Assembly: GCA_022539475.1 (NCBI GenBank)
Contig: VCMS01000001.1
Span: forward strand, 186,001-250,000
DNA length: 64,000 nucleotides
Direction of reading: 5' to 3'
From: Gracilaria domingensis
Lineage: Eukaryota > Rhodophyta > Florideophyceae > Gracilariales > Gracilariaceae
Shown: positions 30,809 to 39,959 of the stretch, in pieces
Layout of the letters: each line of letters starts with the position of its first letter
Position numbering within the stretch: the first letter of the stretch is position 1
Program-made: the position numbers and the translations under genes
Notes under the pieces: model-generated
The model's database searches: none
The model's input: the letters and a program-made list of their open reading frames with translations, nothing else
What the model was told of the DNA's origin: nothing

Positions 30809-32368
30809 CTAATCTTTAGGGAGAAGTTTTCGTAAGCGCAAGTTCTCCTTTCTCAGCATCATTTCTCGAGACCTTAGATGAAGTATATTGTCGTGATTCC
30901 TGTGCAGTTCTTGTTTCAAACCGTCAATGAACGCCTTCTTCTTCAGATGGCTTCGCATGGCCGAAGCTCGATTGCGTGCCTTCCGCTTCTCGAGTTTTTG
31001 CAATCGGAGCAACTCTTCGTCCTTACTGCTTTGCGAGGATGTGCTTGCTGGGGTGACAGGTGAAAGAAGAGCGTCCGGCACTTTCAGAAAGATAGAATCC
31101 GAAGATTCCTGTTCCAAATTTTTGGGCTGTACAGGTTGCATGAAGTCTGCGGTGTGGGGGATGAAAAGACTGAAATCATTGGGAAGGACAGAGTCTTGAT
31201 CATTGAAAGGAAAAGCAGCCTCAACAGCAGATTGGATAGGGCTTAGAAGCCAAGAGGCATCATTCTCACTCTTGCACGTGGACAACTTCTGCTCGTCTTG
31301 TTTTGAGAGTAGTTCAGAGAGTATATCATTATGCGGATGCTCCTGCTCTGAAGCATGGCGATTTGATTTCTGAACCGGAGCTTCTGATGCAACGAAAAAG
31401 TTCAGGGGGTTCACACGGCTCAAGTGCTTCTCAATCACCATAGATCGCATTTCTTCCACTTTCGACATGTTTAGCTGGCCATCGATTACAAATCGACAGC
31501 CGAGTAAGGCCTTTCGGCAATCTCTGCCATTCACGAAGCATGTCACATCTCCCACACCTTCAAACCTACCGAAACGTAACGAAATGTTCTTCAGGAAAGC
31601 GTTCGTATCGAACGGATGGCGCGGTTTGGCAAGTTGTGGAGTGCAGTTACAAAAGTTGTGAGCATGTGTACAAATGGGACATCGTCGGTACTGATTTGCG
31701 GTGTAAAACTCTGAGATGCAAGACAGTACGCGCGGCATGTCCAAAGTACCCGATCTGAGAATGGAACGGAACTTATTTCGGTAAAAAGTGGCCGAAGAGC
31801 GAGCTACGCGAGTCAACGATGACATGCGTGAATATTCTACAGTGACCAAACCAGATTGGTCCGAATCCATAACCTTGAGCAGAATGCCGCTCGAATCATT
31901 CTTGACAAACCTGGACTCGACTGTGCGAAAGGCAGGAGGACGACCCTGGCATGTACTTCCAGAAGAGGAATCGAAGTAAGTATGAATGCCAAAGCCGTAT
32001 GTAGTCTGATTGACTGTGAAAGCCGGGATTAGCAAATATGAACCAGAGGCATGGCATGAAAGCGAGGTTTTCGAACAATTGCCGGGCTCAACTCGGGTCT
32101 TAATGAAATTACCGGCAATGGACTTGGACGATAGATCTGGCATGGCGATATGGCGGATATGTACAGGATCTTCGGTGAAGAGGAAGTTGAATATGTCTGC
32201 GTGCGAGATGAAGTCGAGTACGCCCTGTAGAGAAAGAATGGTTTCGTAGCAGGCGAAATCAGGGTTTAATGCGAGCGATGCGATTGCTTGAGCTTCTTCT
32301 GCGGTAGGAAGCAGTAGGTCTCTCGGTGACATAGCACAAGGATGCGGTACAGTTGCTGCCGGATGCAT
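30809..32368 (-). CDS. bZIP transcription factor with conserved N-terminal Cys-cluster domain (array member A)
   Basis: A 519-residue nuclear protein starting at the ATG 32366-32368; the longer frame to 32665 has no ATG. Residues about 40-340 form a domain shared with the next three genes: LDFISHADIFNFLF, YGFGIHTYF, a VKNDSSGILL segment, a YSRMSSL segment, and the Cys cluster CPICTHAHNFCNC (230-242, C-x2-C-x6-C-x-C). A Ser/Glu-rich linker follows. The C-terminal 70 residues hold a basic region (KARNRASAMRSHLKKK) and a leucine zipper ending at the C-terminus. The usual Arg nine residues after the start of the N-x7-R signature is His here. This is the most diverged of the four copies. A TATA-like TTATAAAG lies 123 bp upstream. 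The target gene set is unknown. Confidence 0.85.
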   Translation of the reverse strand: MHPAATVPHPCAMSPRDLLLPTAEEAQAIASLALNPDFACYETILSLQGVLDFISHADIFNFLFTEDPVHIRHIAMPDLSSKSIAGNFIKTRVEPGNCSKTSLSCHASGSYLLIPAFTVNQTTYGFGIHTYFDSSSGSTCQGRPPAFRTVESRFVKNDSSGILLKVMDSDQSGLVTVEYSRMSSLTRVARSSATFYRNKFRSILRSGTLDMPRVLSCISEFYTANQYRRCPICTHAHNFCNCTPQLAKPRHPFDTNAFLKNISLRFGRFEGVGDVTCFVNGRDCRKALLGCRFVIDGQLNMSKVEEMRSMVIEKHLSRVNPLNFFVASEAPVQKSNRHASEQEHPHNDILSELLSKQDEQKLSTCKSENDASWLLSPIQSAVEAAFPFNDQDSVLPNDFSLFIPHTADFMQPVQPKNLEQESSDSIFLKVPDALLSPVTPASTSSQSSKDEELLRLQKLEKRKARNRASAMRSHLKKKAFIDGLKQELHRNHDNILHLRSREMMLRKENLRLRKLLPKD

Positions 32369-32490
32369 AGACGGCAGGGGTAGGAAGGTGTATGGGCAGG
32401 GTGTGAAAATTTCGGGGGTCGAAGAAGTGATGTGGCAGGTTTGACAGACGCAATGTCGTGTTGACGGCTGTTGGGTGTGGGAGTTGACTG

Positions 32491-32498
32491 CTTTATAA
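32491..32498 (-). promoter_or_regulatory. TATA box of bZIP gene A
   Basis: TTATAAAG on the minus strand, 123 bp before the ATG of the gene at 30809-32368. Assigned by sequence and distance. Confidence 0.45.
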
Positions 32499-33829
32499 GC
32501 GGTATGGCGGGGGGGAGGGTGCGCATATACACGACGAGAGTGGAAGATATGAACGAGAGTGGGAGTATCCCGCACGAAGCAAATAAAGATGCCCGTTTTA
32601 AGCGAAGCAAGATGAGGGGCGTATGTTGCTATTCGACAAGCCGGGAACACAAATGCACGCGGCACCGTCGGCCAACAGGTGCGGGAACAACAACTGGGCG
32701 CTTATGAAGGAACTGCTCTCGTTAGTTTCTCCAAAGAAGCCGTTAAAGCATTAATGCAACTTTCATTGAAGGCTTTCATTTTCTTAAGCGCGATATAGCG
32801 AATTGGAACGCGAGAAGCGCTGGAACAAATGATTGTAGGCACCGAAAATAGAGTGCAGTAACCTTCTACCTTCTACGAGAGTGGAGCGGCGCAGATCGTG
32901 ATGATGCACACCGTGTGTTCGAGCGGTGGGAACAGAGAGGATGACAAAGCCTCAGCAAATAGCAAATGCGATCTGCTCCAGCAACGCAATCCGACTGCGG
33001 CAGGCTGCGACTTCGTGCTGACGTGGAATTGTTCTGGAATCCATTGCAACGTGTACGCTAGTTGTAGCACCTTCGCGCCCGCTCCAAGCGCGGAATCAGA
33101 ATCCACCGCATTTGTGGAGGCGAAGCTGAAGCAATATCCGAGCGATGCAGCAAGCGTCTCTCGCTAGCGTGTGGATGGGGTTGGCGCAAGAGAGTTAGCT
33201 TGCGTCAAGGTCAGCGGATAGGACGTGATTTTATGTGTCATGCGACAGGCCAAGTGATGGGCATCACGGCAGCCGCTGTCACCGTTGGCAAGCTGGGCAC
33301 CGAGCATTTTGAAAATGCGCAGTACGACGGTGCAGTACAAAGGTACTCGAGAGCTTCCGAGTACCGTCGCACTGCGTATTCTGCGACATGCGACAGACCC
33401 ACTTCGCACGACACATTCCACAGGCCTCCGGTGGCGTCAGCGCTCACAAAGGGGGGATTCGTGCGTCGGCTACTGGCCTCCACGAAGTCGGCGAGAACTC
33501 ATCGCAGTCGTCGCGACTATTCTTCTCCTTCTCCACGTGAAGCGCGTGGTCGGAAGAGGCTGCAGGCTTCACTGCAAGAAGTACCGTAGTAAAACGGAGC
33601 ATTTCTACAGGTGCTTACCAAAGCTCGCCAGAGTAACGGCCGGTCGGTGCACGGGCGCGTACGCAACCAAACTCCTCGTTTGCCTGTGTTCCTGCGCTTT
33701 TGCGCTCAGAGTGGCCGGGCCGTCACGAGTATGGAGCGCTATCCGCTTCCGCTCGCGATACGCCAACACAGCATTTCTCCGGAGAGCCGCGTTCTACCAA
33801 TACGGAGAAGCAGCGGAGAGGGAGGAAGT

Positions 33830-33888
33830 GCTCGGTCCGATATCGCCTCCCCACATCGTATGTGGGGAGGCGAAATCGGACCGCGAGC
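33830..33888. repeat. large inverted repeat (27-bp arms)
   Basis: Left arm 33830-33856 and right arm 33860-33888 are reverse complements apart from one mismatch and a 2-nt bulge, with a CGT loop at 33857-33859. The centre pairs CCTCCCCACAT with ATGTGGGGAGG. It would extrude a stable cruciform or, if transcribed, a stem-loop. No target-site duplication or transposase is visible. Confidence 0.8.
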
Positions 33889-34987
33889 ATTTGTCGTGTA
33901 TTATACGGTGACTATCGTCCGATACGATGCAAATGTGGACAAAAATATTATACCGAACGTAACTCTTTTTCTTGCGTCCCCGCCACAAATGTCGCAGATC
34001 TTGCGCTTTGCTGACTCAGGTTCAACGTGAATTTTATTTCAAATGAAGCGGGGTGCCTGTTCCAGTGCCACGAGTTTCGCGGACCCCGTACTGTCATCAT
34101 GATCATGACATCCCGCAACTTACCCCATAGTTCAACGGCAACCGGTAGGAAGCCTTCCCGTGGCGCGCAAATGTGAGGTTGGCGTAAACTCTTCACACCC
34201 ATAGGGCAATGCCACGTTTGTTTCGCCAATGCTTTCGGTGCGCTGACGGCGCGAACACAGGCGCCTTCAGCGTATCCGATATGATACTGAAGGATCATCT
34301 CAGCACTTTACTGTATTCAATCAAGTTTATTGATACTGTCTGTACAGATACTCCAAATCGCCCGTATCAGGTTCACGTCTATCTATCGTATCTATCTCCA
34401 CTTGAGCTCGCTGGCACAAATCGTTATCGGTGCCGAGCATCCACCAGCCGCTTTCCTCTTTTTAGGATGAAGCTTCATCGTCATTCTTGTATCCTCCCGC
34501 GCAGATACGGCAACTAACAGTTACACAGGACTAGCATCATGCTACGCACTCCTGATCCCCGTAATCAAAATCAACATGATCAACAACTTCATATCAACTC
34601 TTGACTCCATATCATATCGAAAAAACTTTCATCATGATCAAGCATGATGACTGTGAACGGCTCTACCTACAGGTACAGCAACCTGACAGAGCGTCATCTT
34701 CACCCGTACAGGGTAATGGGAAAGTCAATCTCTCCGCCGTCGCGAAATGATCAGTTCAACCCCCCCACCCCACCCCCCTCCCCTCTCCAAGCTCACCACC
34801 AGCTAGCTGCTCACCCTGACGCAAAGCTATTTTCCGACAGTGCTTTCACCAACATCGCAGCTATTCCTGCGGGACAGCTTTCCGTTGACAGAGGTCAGCA
34901 GGACGTACAACGTATCATTATATACACCTTTACACGAATTCTACGCATTCCCTTTGTGAACCGACACCTGAACAACGATCGCTTTCA

Positions 34988-36607
34988 TCATCTCATAACA
35001 GCTGTCCGTAAGCGCATATTCTCTTCTCTTAGTGTCTTCTCCTTTGCCCTCAAATACGCTTCCTTCGCCGCAGCCGCTTCAAGCTCATCTTTCAAATGCT
35101 GCAACTGCATCTTCTTCCGAAGATTACTTCTCTGCGCACTTTCTCTATTCCTGGCCTTTCGCAATTCAATCCGTTTTCTCCTTTCCTCATCAATTTGGTT
35201 TTTCGTCTTTTCCGCACCGGAGAGCGAGCCCTGGGTAGCAGGGGCAGGCGCAAGAACTGCAAGCTTTCGTTTTGAGTGTGACCCTGTGTCATTTCCACTA
35301 TGAGAAGAAACAGACGATTCCTTTCCCGTGTCCGCGTATGAAACTCTTGCGTTCTGTGGTGCAGTCGTCGTATCCAACAAGGTTTCAAACGACACTGACT
35401 CACTGCTATCGCTCAGCAGGGTATTGGAGTTTAGTGACCTCTGGTCGCTCAGCAGTTGTTGCAATTCAGGGTCTTTAGAGAGCGCGTTCAGGTGAGTAAT
35501 GGCAGTTCCAAACCCCGCTCCCATTCCTGTGCTTGGCTCCAAACTGTCCATCAAGGCCTCCATAGAAGTATCGGCCAGCGGCACCGACAGCGGAAGGTCT
35601 CTACGCGATGAAGTCGGAGGCTGATCGAAATGGATGGGCTTAGACAGAATGGACTCAGCAATAGAAGCTAGCAAGAAAGTGTCGGTAGCCGTGACAAAGC
35701 GCGATTTCATCCCAGCAGCCTCGGCCATGACCAGTTTCAGAGGATTTATCTCATCTTGTTGCGAGACGTATTTCAAAGCCCACTCGATCAATTCGCGCTT
35801 AATATGCGGGTCCTGATAGAAGCTGAGGAAGGAGCAAGAGCTGTAAGTGGATGAAAAGACCAGAGCTCCGTTTGAACAAAGAGTGAGAGTTGCGGTTCCT
35901 CTGAAGGTGCCCATGTAAACGGTCATGTTTTGGATATCTGCCACAACATCACGTGGGTGCTTCTTTTTGGAAAACGAAAGCGGACATGTGCACAGCGCTG
36001 AATCAGATGTGTTACACACAGAACATGGGCGCGTTTCAAATGCCTCGTAAAAGTAAACGAGTGAGGCCGCCACTAGTTGGTTGCAAAATGAGCCGCTTCG
36101 GATACACTGAATGGCATCCATGAACTGGTCGTTGCGAAATATTGAGAACACATGCTGGCGAGCGGTGGCACTGAACATGGAGTACGTGGTAACTTCGATC
36201 AAGTTGAGCGCGGTGTCGGTGGAGATGAAGTACACGATGCCGCGTGAGTCATCGCGAGCCACCTTTCCAAAGTACCTCTGTCTGCAGGAGAGGGTGGAAG
36301 ACGACGTGACGCGGTCGCAAACACCAAAGCCAAGGGTAATGGGCCCGTTGGAGAAAGTGGGGAGAATTAAGGCTCGATGTCGCTCTCGCACGGCAAAGGA
36401 GTTGGCATAAGGATCGCTTGAATCTTCTGTGTGGATGGCAAGGTCAAACAACATGGAGAATTTATCCTCGACCGCGAGCGAAAACATCTCGGCGCGATGC
36501 TGGTCAGCCTCGAAGAAGAACTGCCACACCCAGTCATGCTTGAGAATCTGGAACAAAGGCTCGACGTTCGGAAGCTGTGCACTACTTGAGGAGGGCAGGG
36601 GCTGCAT
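34988..36607 (-). CDS. bZIP transcription factor with conserved N-terminal Cys-cluster domain (array member B)
   Basis: A 539-residue protein from the ATG 36605-36607; the frame continues to 36646 only through TTG. The shared N-terminal domain begins LKHDWVWQFFF and continues with LGFGVCDR, YFGKVARDDSRGIVYFI, LNLIEVTTYSM and the Cys cluster CSVCNTSDSALCTC (C-x2-C-x7-C-x-C). A Ser/Thr-rich middle follows, with SSRRDLP and a Gly/Ala-rich part. The C-terminus carries the basic region RKARNRESAQRSNLRKK and a leucine zipper. The usual invariant Arg of N-x7-R is Asn. A G-rich run lies directly upstream of the ATG in the leader. Same strand and order as its three neighbours, which points to tandem duplication. 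Confidence 0.87.
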   Translation of the reverse strand: MQPLPSSSSAQLPNVEPLFQILKHDWVWQFFFEADQHRAEMFSLAVEDKFSMLFDLAIHTEDSSDPYANSFAVRERHRALILPTFSNGPITLGFGVCDRVTSSSTLSCRQRYFGKVARDDSRGIVYFISTDTALNLIEVTTYSMFSATARQHVFSIFRNDQFMDAIQCIRSGSFCNQLVAASLVYFYEAFETRPCSVCNTSDSALCTCPLSFSKKKHPRDVVADIQNMTVYMGTFRGTATLTLCSNGALVFSSTYSSCSFLSFYQDPHIKRELIEWALKYVSQQDEINPLKLVMAEAAGMKSRFVTATDTFLLASIAESILSKPIHFDQPPTSSRRDLPLSVPLADTSMEALMDSLEPSTGMGAGFGTAITHLNALSKDPELQQLLSDQRSLNSNTLLSDSSESVSFETLLDTTTAPQNARVSYADTGKESSVSSHSGNDTGSHSKRKLAVLAPAPATQGSLSGAEKTKNQIDEERRKRIELRKARNRESAQRSNLRKKMQLQHLKDELEAAAAKEAYLRAKEKTLREENMRLRTAVMR

Positions 36608-37423
36608 GGGGGGGGGGAGGGGGGGGAGGGGAAGAGGAAACTGCAAAGTGCCGAAAGGAAAGCAAATGCGTGCCGTCAGGAATCCTGACGAAGATATAAC
36701 AGCTGTACTGTGGACCGATGGGGCTTCCGTTTCGTGCGGAGGAGAGGGCGCGTTTTCACAGAGAAGGCGCCAGCAGCTGGCGCGACTGTGACATAAGAAG
36801 GCTACTTCACTCGTTACCCTTGTACATGACGACGCAGCGCCGCTGTTGCACCAACGGTGCGCGCCGGCAGTGTAGCTGGCTGCGAGCCATCATCGCAATT
36901 CCGTCATATGACGCATGCGCGCGCGGCGCCGTCGATTGGACGCTTTGTTCCCGGTATGGAAGCAACAGCCAATCACGATGCAGCACGCTTCCAAGCTGGC
37001 TGCAGATTTCAGCTGCTTGCTTTCAGTCTATCCTTCTGTAGCTCGCTGCCGCGCAACGCACCGCTTTGAACCTCCCGTCGCCCACTACCAACTTGGTGGT
37101 GCGCATGGTGCGAAATGTACCAAACCGAAGGTACTACAGTAATGTACAGCGCAGCATCGCGGGCCGCTGTCACTCGAGCCGATGAGCGAGTCCTCTCTCG
37201 ACAGTTAAAAAACCAAAAACAGAAAAACCGCGCACGCGACCGTGTGATGACTCGCAGTCGCATTGAAGGTAAGGTAATACTGTATCTTCGTAGAAGGCTA
37301 CGAGTCGTAGACAACGAAGGTTCGGGTAAACTAACAGCGATGCTGTTTACTACGAGACCCATACATCTTCCAACCTCCATCTAACTTTACACATGGAAGC
37401 AGCTCCTGTCGCGCCTCATCTAT
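36608..37423. other. spacer between bZIP genes B and C
   Basis: Contains a poly-G-rich run (36607-36631) in the leader of gene B, a small palindrome GCGCCAGCAGCTGGCGC (36767-36783) in its upstream region, and no supported gene. Confidence 0.5.
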
Positions 37424-39214
37424 CTATCTACACACAGCAGACCGCAGCTTCAGATTCTCCTCCCGGAGCATCCGTTCTCTTGTCCTCAGTTCGCCCTCCC
37501 GCCTGCTCAAGCTCTTCAGATCGTCCTTCAGTTTTTGCAACGCCAGTTTCTTTTTCAAGTTACTTCGCTGCGCACTTGCGCGATTCCTGGCCTTTCTCAG
37601 CTCCAGCTTGCGTTGATTGGCGTCGATGTGCTCGGTCCGCACAGAGTAGGGCGCTGGCGCAATGCGCACTGCGCGTCGAGCGCTGCTATCCTTGCTAATT
37701 TCTTTCCTTGCTTGAATAATTGTGTTTGTCAATGTCAGTGAGGTGCTATGGTTGCTTTCCTTTTCGAGTTGTGTCGGCTCTTGATTCTGGTCTCTTTGTT
37801 GCTGTGTAGGTTGTTGAGCCAGTTGCGGCGGCTGTGCCAGTTGCAGCGGCTGCGCCAATTGCGCTTGTTGTTGCGATTGTGGTTGTGCTTGCGGCGGCTG
37901 CCCCTGAGCTTTGCGTTGTGAATCCCGTTTGGATTCGTGCCAGTTCGGTACTGGTTCGCTGAACAGGTTCTGCAAGTTTTCAGCGGATGTGGCAGTGTGC
38001 TCCATACCACCATCCCCAATCGCCCGTTCCAACAACGTGGAGATTGACTCACAGCTGTTATCCTCAGTCAGAATAGTATTTGAGCCCGAATCGTCGCTTC
38101 CCGTTTTCGAAAAATCCAACGCACAGATACTGGGACGATATCGTCTACCGCTCGACAATCCGTAGTCATGTACGTCCACCACATCATCCAGCATCATACT
38201 CAAATTACTCATGCCTTCCTTGTTTACGCGCGGTGAACTCAGTACATCTTCAAACACTCCCAGAGCATCACCTAAGTCAAGAGATATGCTTGCATTACTA
38301 AATAAGACATCTTGAGGGCACACGGTGGCACTTTGTCTCACAATATTATCAGGCGTAACCATCTGCAGCAAGCGAAGCGGTTTCTGTGTAATGGCCTGGT
38401 TCATGGCCCATGTAGCAAGCCACTTCTTCTCATCCACATTAGTAAGAATGTTAATCTCGGAGCGAGACTTGACCGTACTGGAGAAAATACTTTCGCCACT
38501 TTCCCTATCAAACATCGATATCTGTGCCACACCAGCATGAGATCCAGTGTGAGCCAATAAGTTCTCTGATTCCCTTTGGGTATCAAACATGGACTGCTTG
38601 GGGATCAGCTTCATTTGACAACCGCATATTGTCGGACCGTCACTACCACATTTAGGACACCGTCTCCATTCGGTACTGAACAAGCGATACGCCATCGCCT
38701 TCCTCGCAGCGTGGTTGTCGAATCGATCTTCATGACCATGCACCATTCTCAAGAAGTCCTCCTTTCTAAACAAGAGAAAGGCGTTTTCCTTATACCCTGG
38801 CGTGATAATAGCGCAATACGAGACCTCAATCAAGTTCAAATCATCCCTTTGGGCAATGGATAACAATACGCCGGACTCGTCATCGCGAATGTGCCTAGAA
38901 AGGTAAACTTTTTCACCGCCGAGAGGCGACAATGTCTGCTCTTTACGCACCACCTCAAAGCCAACGGATCTCGGACCATGCATCGCGGCGCACACGAAGA
39001 GCATACTGCCTTTCTCATGCACCTTGGCCGGAGATGGGAGCGGCGACTCTTCGGGGTCCGTCTGCACAAGGTACGTTCCGCCGAAATGCGCGCTGTCCAT
39101 CAAGGCGCGCCGGAGCATATCACTCTGTTCCCGGAACACAAAGTCATAGATCCAGTCATGTTTCAGACAAGATAGGGCTCGTCGAAGCGATATATCGCAA
39201 GCTTCTTCTCGCAT
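37424..39214 (-). CDS. bZIP transcription factor with conserved N-terminal Cys-cluster domain (array member C)
   Basis: A 596-residue protein from the ATG 39212-39214. Shared domain: LKHDWIYDFVF, VGFEVVRKE, VYLSRHIRDDESGVLLSIA, LNLIEVSYCAIITPGYKENAF, EWRRCPKCGSDGPTICGC (C-x2-C-x7-C-x-C) and ISMFDRESGE. A middle region with a Gln/Pro-rich low-complexity stretch, typical of activation domains, leads to the C-terminal basic region LRKARNRASAQRSNLKKK. Five leucine heptads follow and run to the last residues. Asn replaces the invariant Arg of the N-x7-R signature. ATATATAT lies 94 bp upstream. It is closer in sequence to member D than to A. Confidence 0.88.
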   Translation of the reverse strand: MREEACDISLRRALSCLKHDWIYDFVFREQSDMLRRALMDSAHFGGTYLVQTDPEESPLPSPAKVHEKGSMLFVCAAMHGPRSVGFEVVRKEQTLSPLGGEKVYLSRHIRDDESGVLLSIAQRDDLNLIEVSYCAIITPGYKENAFLLFRKEDFLRMVHGHEDRFDNHAARKAMAYRLFSTEWRRCPKCGSDGPTICGCQMKLIPKQSMFDTQRESENLLAHTGSHAGVAQISMFDRESGESIFSSTVKSRSEINILTNVDEKKWLATWAMNQAITQKPLRLLQMVTPDNIVRQSATVCPQDVLFSNASISLDLGDALGVFEDVLSSPRVNKEGMSNLSMMLDDVVDVHDYGLSSGRRYRPSICALDFSKTGSDDSGSNTILTEDNSCESISTLLERAIGDGGMEHTATSAENLQNLFSEPVPNWHESKRDSQRKAQGQPPQAQPQSQQQAQLAQPLQLAQPPQLAQQPTQQQRDQNQEPTQLEKESNHSTSLTLTNTIIQARKEISKDSSARRAVRIAPAPYSVRTEHIDANQRKLELRKARNRASAQRSNLKKKLALQKLKDDLKSLSRREGELRTRERMLREENLKLRSAVCR

Positions 39215-39959
39215 TGTTTTCGGGTCGTCAAACCGCAATGAAATGCACCAGTGAAGTAAGATGATCGTCGAGACTCGGACGCGCCGACGAGCGGAAGCGG
39301 CTCTCGGATATATATGTACAGTAGCCAGGGTATCAGCAATGAGTCAACGGCAGCCTTGACACAGCACCTCGCCAGTTTGGCCCGCCACGGCGCGTTGTTC
39401 CCGCCGGTCATGGCACGCGTGCCACGGCCCTTGCGCTCGCGCCTCCAAGATACGTCCAATCAGCGCGGGCAGCCTGTTCGGTGACCTCAGCACGACGCGC
39501 ATTGGCTACGCGCGCCAATCTGGCGAGTAGCGCGCACCAATGGGCGGCACCCACGGCGCCAGCGGGTACGCCGCCACGGCGCACACGCGCCGCGGCCAGC
39601 CACGTGCTGCCATGATTGCACGAGATGCGTTTTACACGCGCATCGCCGAGGGGGGTCCTGCAAAGTGACAGTTACGGAAATTCAGTTGCAGAGTCTGTCC
39701 GCCGTCGCGCGCGGTTTCGACGGCTGAGAAAGTGCCGCCAGCCGTGACGTCCGCACGCGCCGTGAGTGCGTGCATGCCGCGGGCACGGAACAGTGGCACC
39801 CCCTCCGCGCGCCATACCCCACGCCCGCTCTCCCGCATCTCGCCCATCTCGCTCCCATACTCTCACAATCTCCAATCTAAGGTTGCGCTCAGATAGATAT
39901 TGCACGACCGAAATTCATTTACACTGCTCGGCAAACACCGCCCACGTCAACAGCCTTGC
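39215..39959. other. spacer between bZIP genes C and D
   Basis: Holds the TATA-like ATATATAT (39308-39315) of gene C and GC-rich DNA. No gene supported. Confidence 0.5.
39308..39315 (-). promoter_or_regulatory. TATA-like element of bZIP gene C
   Basis: ATATATAT, 94 bp upstream of the gene C start codon. Assigned by position only. Confidence 0.4.

Larger units (their letters stand above)
32369..34987. other. long spacer between bZIP genes A and B
   Basis: No gene supported, although several frames of 90-208 codons are open around 33200-34030. They overlap one another on both strands and show no motif. TTATAAAG (minus strand, 32491-32498) is the likely core promoter of gene A. A strong inverted repeat occupies 33830-33888. 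Confidence 0.5.

Noticed and set aside
33200-34030. Cluster of 90-208-codon frames between bZIP A and B
   Set aside because: They overlap each other on both strands and none has motifs or protein-like hydropathy.
36767-36783. Palindrome GCGCCAGCAGCTGGCGC as a regulatory site
   Set aside because: Only 7-bp arms in GC-rich DNA; chance is likely. Mentioned in the spacer entry only.
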